64,000 bases of DNA from PFL25 sp046260155. Its GTDB lineage: Bacteria > Chloroflexota > Anaerolineae > Anaerolineales > UBA4823. The stretch spans positions 1-64,000 of the forward strand of contig JBJYXV010000089.1 of NCBI GenBank assembly GCA_046260155.1, in the 5' to 3' direction. How positions within the stretch are numbered: the first letter of the stretch is position 1; every line of letters begins with the position of its first letter. Shown here piece by piece: positions 8,193 through 17,171 of the stretch. The translations under genes and the position numbers were made by a program. The notes beneath the pieces are model-generated. The model did not search any database. It was not told the origin of the DNA and was given only the letters and a program-made list of their open reading frames with translations.

Positions 8193-9752
8193 ATGGTGGA
8201 TGCTATAGCTATACTTGATTTTGGTTCTCAAACTGCACAGCTGATTGCAAGACGGGTCAGAGGGATGCATGTGTTCTGTGAACTTTATCCCTGGGATGAG
8301 CCTGCCGAGTCGGTATGGGCTGCAAATCCCAAGGGGTTCATTCTTTCCGGAGGACCGGCTTCCGTTTATGCACCTGGTGCGCCTCAGATCCCTGGTTATG
8401 TGATCGAAAGTGGATTACCGATACTTGGTATTTGTTATGGTATGCAGGCGTTAACCAAAGCACTGGGAGGAGTGGTTGCACCTGCAGATGAACGGGAGTA
8501 TGGTCTCGCGGAACTCGAAGCTTACGAAAAGAATCCGCTCATCTCGGCTGGGCAGTACAGGGTTTGGATGTCTCATGGGGATCGTGTGGAGCGACCTCCC
8601 AGTGGGTTTGAAATTCTTGGGAGCAGTGATAATTCACCGACCGCATTCATTGGCGATACCGCACGGAGTTATTTCGGTATGCAGTTTCATCCCGAAGTTC
8701 ACCACACACCGCGAGGTTCTGAATTTCTCAGGCGGTTTGTCGTTGATGTGTGTGGTGCTGAACCCGGCTGGATTCCAGCATCAATGATCAAGAATGCCAT
8801 CAACCAGATTCAAGAGCAGGTGCGGGATCAGCTGGTTTTGGCAGCTGTTAGTGGAGGTGTAGATTCAAGCGTAGCAGTCGCCCTCGTTCAGAGAGCTGTG
8901 GGAGACCAATTGGTCTCTGTTCTGGTCGATAATGGATTGCTCCGGGAAGGCGAGGGCCAACAAGTAACCAGGGCATTCCATGAATATCTGGGCATAGAGC
9001 TAGTTCATGTTGATGCGAGAGAAGAGTTTTTAGGGTCTCTGAAATCGATTACTGATCCTGAACTGAAACGCCGTGTGATCGGCGAAACATTTATTCGTGT
9101 TTTTGAGAGACAAGCACTGGCTCTGGGTGAGCCGGGTTTCCTGGTTCAAGGGACGATCTACCCGGATGTTGTGGAATCGCAAGCTGCTGACCGCAGCAAG
9201 GTTGATCGCATTAAAACACATCACAATGTCGGTGGATTGCCGCAAAATATGCAATTTGAGCTGGTTGAACCCTTGCGCTATTTGTTCAAGGATGAAGTTC
9301 GTGAGGTAGGTGAGGCCTTGGGATTGCCCAAAGAACTTGTCTGGCGGCAACCCTTTCCTGGACCTGGTTTGGCAGTTCGCTGCCTGGGTGAGATAACGCC
9401 TGAACGGTTGGGTAGCTTACGTGCTGCTGATGCGATCCTCAGCCAGGAACTGGCAATGGCTGGCTTGCTGGTTTTCAATTCGGAGGAAGGTAATAATCAA
9501 GGCACCTCCCAGGCATTCGCAGTATTACTACCTGTACGCTCAGTGGGCGTCATGGGAGACAAGCGAACCTACCAGGAGGTAGTTGCGATCAGGGCGGTCA
9601 CAACCGATGATTTTATGACAGCTGATTGGGCACGTTTACCTCATGATTTACTGGCTCGAATTGCTAATCGCATCGTAAATGAGGTCCAGGGAGTCAACCG
9701 TGTGGTATATGACATCACCAGTAAACCACCAGCAACCATCGAATGGGAATAA
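8193..9752 (+). CDS. guaA: GMP synthase (glutamine-hydrolysing)
   Basis: GuaA converts XMP, glutamine and ATP to GMP. The class I glutamine amidotransferase domain has the nucleophile in GICYGMQ (Cys81) and the catalytic pair in QFHPEV (His166, Glu168). The ATP-pyrophosphatase domain has the P-loop SGGVDSS (Ser220 onward). The C-terminal dimerisation domain ends with the family-typical KPPATIEWE. The protein has 519 residues from ATG 8193, preceded by AAAAGG with good spacing; a GTG two codons earlier is also possible. It follows xpt and forms a guanine-nucleotide pair with it. Confidence 0.97.
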   Translation: MVDAIAILDFGSQTAQLIARRVRGMHVFCELYPWDEPAESVWAANPKGFILSGGPASVYAPGAPQIPGYVIESGLPILGICYGMQALTKALGGVVAPADEREYGLAELEAYEKNPLISAGQYRVWMSHGDRVERPPSGFEILGSSDNSPTAFIGDTARSYFGMQFHPEVHHTPRGSEFLRRFVVDVCGAEPGWIPASMIKNAINQIQEQVRDQLVLAAVSGGVDSSVAVALVQRAVGDQLVSVLVDNGLLREGEGQQVTRAFHEYLGIELVHVDAREEFLGSLKSITDPELKRRVIGETFIRVFERQALALGEPGFLVQGTIYPDVVESQAADRSKVDRIKTHHNVGGLPQNMQFELVEPLRYLFKDEVREVGEALGLPKELVWRQPFPGPGLAVRCLGEITPERLGSLRAADAILSQELAMAGLLVFNSEEGNNQGTSQAFAVLLPVRSVGVMGDKRTYQEVVAIRAVTTDDFMTADWARLPHDLLARIANRIVNEVQGVNRVVYDITSKPPATIEWE

Positions 9753-9798
9753 CCGATTCTTGAAGATTATTTCAAGGATCCTGTGCTAAAATTCGGCT

Positions 9799-11706
9799 AT
9801 GTCTCGAGCTCCATATAGGGGCATCCGGATCCTGGTCTGGATATTTGTTCTGGTTTTTGGGGGAATCCACAAGCCAATTAGTGCTCAAGAGGGGAGTCAA
9901 GTTCGTTTGGCTCCGGTGAACATTCAGCAATTTCCAACGATCAGCAGTGTCTTAGAGGTTCATTCTCCAAGCGGTGAATTCATCCATGGCATAAAGCAAG
10001 AAGATGTGCATATCATCGAGGATAACAAACGATTACCGCTTACTGAATTGCAGCAATTGCGCACTGGGGTCCAATTTGTGTTGGCCATCAGCCCAGGTCC
10101 AGCATTTGAAATTAGGGACGTTCAGGGTATCAGCCGCTATGAGTACCTGTCACAGGCGCTGCAGGAATGGGGAGAGGCAAGGCAAGGATCTACAGTGGAC
10201 GACTTGAGTCTCATCATCACAAATGGGCCTGAAATTACACACCAACCAGATATCGACCGCTGGGTTACGTCACTTGCATCCTTTCAGCCTACGGGCGAGG
10301 AGACAGGTCCAGATTTTGATGTGCTGACGCGTGCCTTGGATGTCGCTGGTGATCAAACTTCAACCCCCGGTATGGCGAGTGCTGTCTTGTTTGTCACCCC
10401 ATTGCCCACTCCGGATGTGGCTCAGGGATTGCAAAGTTTGGCTGACCGCGCAAATCAGCAAGGCGTACGAATTTTCATCTGGTTGGTCGCTTCTTCCGAA
10501 CAGTTTTTTTCCTCTGAAGCTGAACAGCTGAGGCTCCTCGCAGAACATACCAGCGGAGAATTGTTTGCTTATTCTGGTCAGGAAACAATTCCTTCTCCAG
10601 AAGAATTCTTGGAAGAATTTCGCAACGTATATTCATTAAATTACAGTTCCCAAATCACTTCCAGCGGGATGCACGAGATTAGCGCGGAGGTTAATCTACA
10701 AGGTCAAGTGTTCAATTCTCCGGTAGAGGAAATCGAGCTGGAAGTCCTACCTCCCAGTATTGCCTTCATCTCTCCACCGATGGAAATAAATCGCATGGTG
10801 ATTAACCCGGAGACTGATTCATCATACCTGGCTCCAGATGCACAAAACCTGGAAGTGCTCATCGAATTTCCGGATGGATATTCGCGCCCTATTCTTGCAT
10901 CGAAGCTTATTGTGGATGGGATGGTGAATGAAGTGCATCGCGAGGAGCCATTTGATCGGTTCACTTGGGATATCAGCGGATATACCTCGAGTGGGGAACA
11001 CATTTTATTGGTGGAAGTTGAAGATGACCTGGGATTGAAAGGCCAGAGCGTTGAAACCTCGATCTTGGTTAATGTTGGCGAAAAAGAAACGAGTCTTCTC
11101 GGAACGGTAACAGAAAGTCGGATAATTCTGGCGGTGATCTTCGCTGTCGTTTCAGGTTTGGCAGTACTCCTGGTGTTGGTGTGGGTTGGCAAACTGAAGC
11201 CTGGGATCCTGATGAACTTGCGGAGGAGGAAAAAACAAAAAAGATTGTCGACTCAACCTATGCAGGCTGATCAGGGAGCAGCAAGCCAATCTCGCTCAAC
11301 TTGGATTAATCGTATACAATGGTCACGCAGCCCAATTACAATCAAACCTGAAGCACAATTTATACCCATAACGGATACCAAATCAGAAAATAGTTATCCA
11401 CCACTGGCGATCATCGAAGATAATGTCTTGTTTGGTAAAGATGAAAATAAAGTAGATCAGGTGTTAAAGAATAATTCGATCGAAGACGAGCATGCTTATT
11501 TGAAGCAAGATGCAACAGGAGCATATTGGCTTTACGATCTAGAGTCCACTGCAGGCACCTGGGTAAATTACCTGCCAGTGCCCCCTGAAGGGCAAGTCCT
11601 TGAACACGGAGACATTATCCATTTTGGGCGCCTCGGATTTAGATTTATTCTCCGAAACCCCAAAAAGGTGCGAAAACCAGTATTGAGGTTCGAAGATACA
11701 GAATGA
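9799..11706 (+). CDS. Membrane protein with VWA-like ectodomain and cytoplasmic FHA domain
   Basis: The 635-residue protein has a signal peptide (VWIFVLVFGGIHKPISAQ). A VWA-like extracytoplasmic domain spans about 75-285; where the MIDAS motif DxSxS should be it reads AISPGPA, so metal binding is probably lost. A beta-rich Ig-like part follows, then one membrane helix (IILAVIFAVVSGLAVLLVLVWV, about 435-456). A basic stretch leads to a C-terminal FHA domain (about 545-625: VLFGKD, EDEHAYL, GTWVNYLPV, LEHGDIIHFG). FHA domains bind phosphothreonine, so this looks like a receptor linking an outer ligand to Ser/Thr phospho-signalling. The start codon overlaps the next gene's logic: its stop overlaps the PP2C start by 4 nt. 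A TAAAAT box six bases before ATG suggests a leaderless mRNA. Confidence 0.82.
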   Translation: MSRAPYRGIRILVWIFVLVFGGIHKPISAQEGSQVRLAPVNIQQFPTISSVLEVHSPSGEFIHGIKQEDVHIIEDNKRLPLTELQQLRTGVQFVLAISPGPAFEIRDVQGISRYEYLSQALQEWGEARQGSTVDDLSLIITNGPEITHQPDIDRWVTSLASFQPTGEETGPDFDVLTRALDVAGDQTSTPGMASAVLFVTPLPTPDVAQGLQSLADRANQQGVRIFIWLVASSEQFFSSEAEQLRLLAEHTSGELFAYSGQETIPSPEEFLEEFRNVYSLNYSSQITSSGMHEISAEVNLQGQVFNSPVEEIELEVLPPSIAFISPPMEINRMVINPETDSSYLAPDAQNLEVLIEFPDGYSRPILASKLIVDGMVNEVHREEPFDRFTWDISGYTSSGEHILLVEVEDDLGLKGQSVETSILVNVGEKETSLLGTVTESRIILAVIFAVVSGLAVLLVLVWVGKLKPGILMNLRRRKKQKRLSTQPMQADQGAASQSRSTWINRIQWSRSPITIKPEAQFIPITDTKSENSYPPLAIIEDNVLFGKDENKVDQVLKNNSIEDEHAYLKQDATGAYWLYDLESTAGTWVNYLPVPPEGQVLEHGDIIHFGRLGFRFILRNPKKVRKPVLRFEDTE

Positions 11707-12845
11707 TTTCTTCAGAAAGCGCCCACTTTCCAGTATCAGCTGCAACTGATCCGGGTAGAAGTGGAAAAAATAACGAAGACAATTATGCCGTATCCGCTTA
11801 CTTGGTCAGTGAGTCGGATCCCACGCCCTCCATACTGGCTGTTGTGGCGGATGGCGTTGGCGGTCATCAGGCAGGAGAAGTTGCTTCGTCGATTGCGGTA
11901 GAGATGATCAGCCAAGTGATCGCTGAGAGTGATGCTGCCCATCCATTGGCAACATTGGAAGGTGCTTTCCACCGAGCAAACCAGGCGATTTATTCACAAG
12001 CGACGATTAATCCAACCAATGCGGGGATGAGTACGACCGCTGCTTGTGTTTGGATCATTGGTCACCAGCTATATCTCGCTTCGATGGGTGATTCTCGAAT
12101 CTATCTCAAACGAGGCGATCGACTTTTCCAGCTAACCATTGACCATACCTGGGTGCAGGAGGCACTTGAGTCAGGCGTTTTAACTGAGGATCAGGTGCGC
12201 TCACATCCAAATGCACATCTCATTCGTCGTTACCTGGGATCTAAACAGCCCGCCATCCCTGATTTCCGAATAAACCTTCCCTCAAAAAGCAATCGCCGAC
12301 CAGCGACAGCCCTACAAGGAATGGAGCTTGAAGCTGGGGATTTTCTATTGTTATGCAGTGATGGACTCACTGATCTCATTTCTGATGATGAGATCAAATC
12401 CTACCTTGGAAAATATCCCTTGGAAGAAGTTCTCGACCAATTGGTTAAGCTCGCGAATTCTCGGGGTGGTCATGACAATATCACCATCATTGGGATCGAA
12501 ATACCGGTTGATAAAATCATTGCCCCCCGGCCGAAAAAGAGAAATCGGTTTTTCACACTGCTGGTATTTTTATCACTGTTGTTGGTTGCAGTCCTCGTCA
12601 CCTGGTATTACCTGAATTACCTAAATGAGACAGAGGTCGGTATAAATACACAGGTCCCTGGTGGTACTGTGGGTTCCAATGTACCTACTTTGACGCAAGT
12701 AGTGGCATTGCCTTCTATCGCCTCACCGGCAGCTGACTCAACTCTTTTTGTGAGTCCTTCGCCAGATGCCTCTGACTTGCCAACAGCTGAAACACCCATG
12801 CCTGCCACTTATACTCCCTGGCCTACATCAACTCCCAAACCTTGA
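11703..12845 (+). CDS. PP2C-family Ser/Thr protein phosphatase, membrane anchored
   Basis: The 380-residue protein has an N-terminal PPM/PP2C phosphatase domain with all metal-binding aspartates: NNEDNYAV, VADGVGGH, MGDSRIYL, LCSDGLTDL and GGHDNITII. A membrane helix (FFTLLVFLSLLLVAVLVTWYYL, about 280-301) follows, then a Ser/Thr/Pro-rich outer tail ending PTSTPKP. The phosphatase therefore faces the cytoplasm. Its ATG overlaps the stop of the FHA gene (ATGA), so the two are translationally coupled. The likely role is to reverse Hanks-type kinase phosphorylation that the FHA partner reads. No kinase gene is in the window. Confidence 0.9.
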   Translation: MISSESAHFPVSAATDPGRSGKNNEDNYAVSAYLVSESDPTPSILAVVADGVGGHQAGEVASSIAVEMISQVIAESDAAHPLATLEGAFHRANQAIYSQATINPTNAGMSTTAACVWIIGHQLYLASMGDSRIYLKRGDRLFQLTIDHTWVQEALESGVLTEDQVRSHPNAHLIRRYLGSKQPAIPDFRINLPSKSNRRPATALQGMELEAGDFLLLCSDGLTDLISDDEIKSYLGKYPLEEVLDQLVKLANSRGGHDNITIIGIEIPVDKIIAPRPKKRNRFFTLLVFLSLLLVAVLVTWYYLNYLNETEVGINTQVPGGTVGSNVPTLTQVVALPSIASPAADSTLFVSPSPDASDLPTAETPMPATYTPWPTSTPKP

Positions 12846-12884
12846 TAAGCCTGGCAAATCAAGGAATTCGCTGAGCTTATATTT

Positions 12885-15074
12885 TCAAGGTAAGGGGGCG
12901 TAAAACACTTCATTTCCAAGGGCTAGAAAAACCGCATGGTCGTTCCGGTTGACTGTAAATGCTGAAGCGGGGATTTCCAGATTAGAGCCATCAGGGCGGA
13001 ATTGGCGGTCGAGAGTCAAACGCACACTGAAACGATAGATCGCTTGAGTTTGTGGGTCAAGCACGTAGATCGATGGTTCTGGGGGTGGGGAAAATTGTAT
13101 CTGGGAAAAGAATGCATCTTCGATTAACGGTCCACTCTGCCGACCCGGACGTGGATCTGTATATATTTCAGGATTTTTACAACGCGTAGGGGAGGTAGTG
13201 AGGGCACCATAAACACAGGTTGTTAAATGACCGTCCTCGTGAAGTATGTATAGATCATTTTGGTTGACTGCTAGGTCAACCGCATCTCCCAATGGGGGGA
13301 TTTGCTGATCGAAAAACAACCTGGGTGATTGGGAGACGTCCATGCCCCTGTATATCCAGACAGCGTTTGTCTGGGGATCCAAGATGTAAAGATCGTTGTT
13401 ATCGATTGTAATTTTTGTTGGGCTTCCCCAATTGATATCAGGGGGTTCCAATTGAGATGCAACAGGGATTTCTCCAGGAATACAACTTAAGAGGTTACCA
13501 TTGGCGTCAATGCCCACAATAGCGGCATTGAGATCGTTCCTCAGAGGCAACGGCGCGATGTCAAGCAAAGAATCTACGATGAAACCGCTGTATGGTCCGG
13601 GTCCACATTCGAAGGTCGTATCCAAACGATAACCTTCGTCTGTCAATACCCCCCGTTCAACAATACCATCACTCCCATTGAGCATGTATAAGCCATCCTC
13701 ACGGGATATGATCCGGATGATCTGGGCAGATTCTTCCAATTGATCGATAAGTGCTGGGCGAAATTCGAGACGCTCGATTGCGTTAAAGGAATCCACTACC
13801 TCTTGTGCCTGAGAGCGCAGCTCCTGCGATTCAGCAGTGCTCATATATAGTTCAGCGTTGTTCAAGTGCAGTAGAGTCGCTTCCCAGGCGAGACGCTGAT
13901 CTTCAGGCTCGGTCTGTGTTTCTGCGAGCTGGGCAGCTTCTTGGGCTGCAGAAAAGTGGATGTTGTATTGGGCTTCCCTGCCGCGTTGAAAATAAACAAA
14001 AGCAGCCACCGCAATAATGGTGAGCGGTACCACGATGGCAGTAAATGCCATGGTTGAAGGCGGCAGGCTGAATATCCCGGAATCGGGCATAATACCCTTT
14101 ACAAATGAAACCAGCCCCAGGTATAGTTTGAGAAAGGCATTCGTCATTGATTGACGAATATTTCTACCTGCGGGTTGAGAAGTTGTTAATTTATCCGTGG
14201 ATGGTTGTTCAGCAGTACTGGTTTGCGAGAGAACAGCAGCACCTGAAATTTTTTTTGTTGAACCGTGTTCAACGGTTGCGGAGATAACAGGTTCTTCGCT
14301 GGTTTGGACTGGTTCAGCCTTGGTTTGGGGGGCGATTTCTTCAGCAGGTGGCGAGGAGGGGATCGGCTTGGTTACCTTTACTGGTCTTAGAAGTCTTATT
14401 TCTCCAGTCCCGGTTTGTGCATGAACCAGGTAGCTATCCATCTCAGATCCCGCCCTTGAAAGCAGCTTCCGCCGGAGGCCTTCAGGTCCTTGACCTTGAA
14501 AACTGCGCAATATCTCTGGTGTCCATGAAGCTGGGGATTGAATGGATATCACTACCGCATCGTTAATCTGGAATTCATGCTGGGTAAAGCGGATATGGGT
14601 TGTGCGGCCCAATCCCAATCCATTCCCAGCCAGGTTCAAATCATGAATATGGTCAACAGATTTGGTTGTTAACAGGTAGGCATGTGATAGTCCAGATTGG
14701 GCAATGGAGAGACGATTATCGCGCAGGACAATTTGCGTTAGATATCCTACTGCCTGGCGCCCGGTGCTTGAATTACGAATATTGCGATCAAGCAAATATT
14801 GGTTCAGTCTTTCCGCAGCAGTCCGTAGAGCGGTCGTGACTGTCCCGGCTGTTGCGAAATAGGTTTTGGCGAGATTAACACAGAGCTGCTCGATCTGGTC
14901 GGGCGGCAGGGGTGCATTACCATCCAGATAAAGGTGCAGGATCAACCGATCACGTTTACGAAAGCGGGCGGATTTTTTTGGAGGTGTGGCTATATGTAAA
15001 CCAGGGACGCTGGGTTGTTCTTGACCAGCAATCCTGGCTAGGGGTAAGACGAGTAAGTCAATTGAGTCTGCCAT
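12885..15074 (-). CDS. Pseudo-PP2C membrane protein with propeller-like C-terminus
   Basis: The 729-residue protein converges on the PP2C gene, with 39 bp between the stops. Residues 1-240 keep a PPM-like outline (YLTQIVLRDNRLSIAQSGLSHAYLL, AVVISIQ) but lack the catalytic aspartates: where GDSR is expected it reads SGLSH. A low-complexity linker follows, then one membrane helix (FTAIVVPLTIIAVAAFVYF, about 345-363). A short coiled segment and a C-terminal outer domain of beta-propeller-like repeats come next (NDLYILDPQTNAVWIYRG, NDLYILHEDGHLTTC, IYVLDPQTQAIYRF). It may be an inactive phosphatase-fold sensor working with the neighbouring FHA and PP2C proteins. No close family name is recognised. 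Confidence 0.72.
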   Translation of the reverse strand: MADSIDLLVLPLARIAGQEQPSVPGLHIATPPKKSARFRKRDRLILHLYLDGNAPLPPDQIEQLCVNLAKTYFATAGTVTTALRTAAERLNQYLLDRNIRNSSTGRQAVGYLTQIVLRDNRLSIAQSGLSHAYLLTTKSVDHIHDLNLAGNGLGLGRTTHIRFTQHEFQINDAVVISIQSPASWTPEILRSFQGQGPEGLRRKLLSRAGSEMDSYLVHAQTGTGEIRLLRPVKVTKPIPSSPPAEEIAPQTKAEPVQTSEEPVISATVEHGSTKKISGAAVLSQTSTAEQPSTDKLTTSQPAGRNIRQSMTNAFLKLYLGLVSFVKGIMPDSGIFSLPPSTMAFTAIVVPLTIIAVAAFVYFQRGREAQYNIHFSAAQEAAQLAETQTEPEDQRLAWEATLLHLNNAELYMSTAESQELRSQAQEVVDSFNAIERLEFRPALIDQLEESAQIIRIISREDGLYMLNGSDGIVERGVLTDEGYRLDTTFECGPGPYSGFIVDSLLDIAPLPLRNDLNAAIVGIDANGNLLSCIPGEIPVASQLEPPDINWGSPTKITIDNNDLYILDPQTNAVWIYRGMDVSQSPRLFFDQQIPPLGDAVDLAVNQNDLYILHEDGHLTTCVYGALTTSPTRCKNPEIYTDPRPGRQSGPLIEDAFFSQIQFSPPPEPSIYVLDPQTQAIYRFSVRLTLDRQFRPDGSNLEIPASAFTVNRNDHAVFLALGNEVFYAPLP

Positions 15075-15183
15075 GGTAATAGGTCACCATTGTAATCGTT
15101 TACTAAGTATGCAGGAACCGAAAAAAAGATGGTGCAAGACATGTGCCTTATACAAGATTCTCTTCGCCATCCTGGGTACCGGC

Positions 15184-16299
15184 TTACCATGTCACTGGCC
15201 GCGGCATTCCATGGCCTCCAGTGCGAACTTTGTCAGGTTGGTCACTCCAAATGCCAGGGATTTTGGTTCCGCATTGAGGGCAGGTCCCCTCTGCTGTCAG
15301 ATGGTAATCCTGGATTGTATAGCTGTAGCGCTGGATTAAGGTAGTGCTGCAATTTGGACAGATCGTATTCTCATAATCCCTGGTTCTGCCGGGGATATTT
15401 CCAGCATATACGTATTTCAAACCAGCCTCCTGTCCAATTTCAGCAGCACGGATCAGCGTATTCATCGATGTGGGGGGAGGATCCGTCATTTTGTAATCAG
15501 GATGAAATGCAGACACATGCCAGGGAATATTCGGCGAAACAGAGGCAATGAAGCGTCCTGCTTCCATTAACTCCTCGATCGAATCATTAAATCCAGGGAC
15601 AACCAGGGTAACGACTTCCACAAAGAATCCCAGTTCATGTGCTAGGCGGATGGAATCAAGTATATGGTCAAGCACGCCACCTAATTTTCGGTACTGGCGG
15701 TCTTGCATCGTTTTTAAATCGATTTTATAACCTACCAGGTATGGCTGCAAGTAGCGTAAAACTTCTGGAGTCGCATTCCCGTTAGAGACATATACACATT
15801 TGATCCCTGATTGTTTAGCCAGTTTGAAGATGCTGACCGCCCATTCGCTGGTGATCAGTGGTTCGTTATAAGAGGAGGCAATCACCTTGGCTCCAGAGCG
15901 TAGCGCATAGGAGACTACCTGCTCAGGAGATACACGCTTGATGAATCCGATTGATACATCGGATGCGGGATCACGCAGGGTTTGAGAAGAAAGCCAATTC
16001 TGGCAGTAAGCACAGTGGAAATCACAGCCTAACATCCCAAAAGTCAGCGCGTCTGCGCCCGGCAGGACATGAAAAAAAGGCTTCTTTTCAATTGGATCCA
16101 CCTGGAGAGCTGCGACATAACCCCAGGGAACATAAAGTTTTCCTTTTTCGTTGAAGCGCACCTGACAAATTCCGCGCCTGCCTTCTCTGATCAGGCAGCG
16201 ATGACCGCATGCGTAGCAGACCAGAGCCTCATTTTCTGCTGATTCATATAGTTCACCTTCTACGGTTAACTGATCCAGGGTTTCCATTAGGCTTGACAT
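15184..16299 (-). CDS. amrS: AmmeMemoRadiSam-type radical SAM enzyme (AmrS family)
   Basis: This 371-residue radical SAM protein has the cluster motif CDFHCAYC (Cys92, 96, 99). An N-terminal Cys-rich segment (Cys28, 31, 35, 45; YACGHRCLIREGRRGICQVR) and the stretch DPIEKKPFFHVLPG are typical of AmrS, formerly annotated as PflA-like. A C-terminal zinc ribbon (CPNC and CPQC pairs) is also usual. A GGAG lies eight bases before ATG 16299. The partner genes of the full system (Memo-like and AMMECR1-like) are not in the window. The reaction of the family is not settled, to my knowledge. Confidence 0.88.
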   Translation of the reverse strand: MSSLMETLDQLTVEGELYESAENEALVCYACGHRCLIREGRRGICQVRFNEKGKLYVPWGYVAALQVDPIEKKPFFHVLPGADALTFGMLGCDFHCAYCQNWLSSQTLRDPASDVSIGFIKRVSPEQVVSYALRSGAKVIASSYNEPLITSEWAVSIFKLAKQSGIKCVYVSNGNATPEVLRYLQPYLVGYKIDLKTMQDRQYRKLGGVLDHILDSIRLAHELGFFVEVVTLVVPGFNDSIEELMEAGRFIASVSPNIPWHVSAFHPDYKMTDPPPTSMNTLIRAAEIGQEAGLKYVYAGNIPGRTRDYENTICPNCSTTLIQRYSYTIQDYHLTAEGTCPQCGTKIPGIWSDQPDKVRTGGHGMPRPVTW

Positions 16300-16407
16300 A
16301 CTCTTTACTCCACTCTGATAGCTGCACTTTCAACTATTAAAACTCCCTACTTTCAAACTTCAATTTGATGATAAGGTTTCAACCTGCAGCTCAATTATAA
16401 TCATACT

Positions 16408-17007
16408 ATGATTAGCATCGCCATCCAGGCTGGCGGAGAATCTCGTAGAATGGGTGAGGAAAAAGCGCTGCTGCCATTCCATGGAACAACTCTAATTCAA
16501 CGCGTGATCGATCGAGTTAAACCATTGGGTGATGAATTATTGATCACCACCAATCGCCCGTGGTCATATCAGAAATTTAATCTGCCACTCTATGAGGATC
16601 TACTGCCTGGTCACGGCGCTTTGGGTGGGTTGTACACCGCTTTGAGTGTCGCTCGTTTTCCGGAAGTAATCGTAGTGGCTTGTGATATGCCGTTCGTCAA
16701 TGCTCAAATCCTGGCTCTCGCCATTAGAGAATTAGAATCCTATCAGGTGGATGTAGTTATCCCAGAAACACCAAAAGGGTATGAGCCTTTTCACGCGGTC
16801 TACCGCCGCGAAAACTGTATGCCAGCCATCCGGGGTGCTTTAGATGCAGGCGAGCGGAGATTAATCTCCTGGTTCCCAGATGTCAAAATTAAGACCATCC
16901 CTGTTTCGATTCTCAGGCAGTATGACCCGCAGCAGATCGCCTTCAATAATTTAAATACGAAGGATGAATTCTTAAAAGCTGAAGAATTGGCGCGGGAAAT
17001 TGGGTGA
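16408..17007 (+). CDS. mobA: Molybdenum cofactor guanylyltransferase
   Basis: MobA transfers GMP from GTP to molybdopterin to make the guanine dinucleotide cofactor. The N-terminal nucleotide-binding motif reads IQAGGESRRMGEEKALLPF. It is followed by a DELLITTN segment, LPGHGALGGLYTAL, and the metal-binding VVACDMPFVN. Its 199 residues suit the family. The N-terminus lacks the second GG of some homologues but is otherwise standard. No other cofactor gene is nearby. TATAAT at 16396-16401 is six bases before ATG and no ribosome site is present, so the mRNA is probably leaderless. It is divergent from amrS. Confidence 0.92.
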   Translation: MISIAIQAGGESRRMGEEKALLPFHGTTLIQRVIDRVKPLGDELLITTNRPWSYQKFNLPLYEDLLPGHGALGGLYTALSVARFPEVIVVACDMPFVNAQILALAIRELESYQVDVVIPETPKGYEPFHAVYRRENCMPAIRGALDAGERRLISWFPDVKIKTIPVSILRQYDPQQIAFNNLNTKDEFLKAEELAREIG

Positions 17008-17076
17008 AGGTGAATCCCGCGAATTTCGCAGCGGGTGCAAATTAATCTATTTCAGCTGTCAAATTTGGGATGTCAA

Positions 17077-17106
17077 CAAAAACCCTCTCTTTTCATAAGG
17101 GAGGGT
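17077..17106 (-). terminator. Terminator of the radical SAM/flavoprotein/hydrolase operon
   Basis: A 10-bp stem (17082-17091 with 17097-17106, one G-T wobble, loop TTCAT) is followed on the minus strand by a short T run. It lies 65 bp past the radical SAM stop and also between the convergent mobA gene, so it may serve both. Confidence 0.65.
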
Positions 17107-17171
17107 GAGTTTGTGTTGAGAATCATGCTGGATTTCTTCCGCATCGGAGGCAATCCCGAGCAGGAAGCTTT

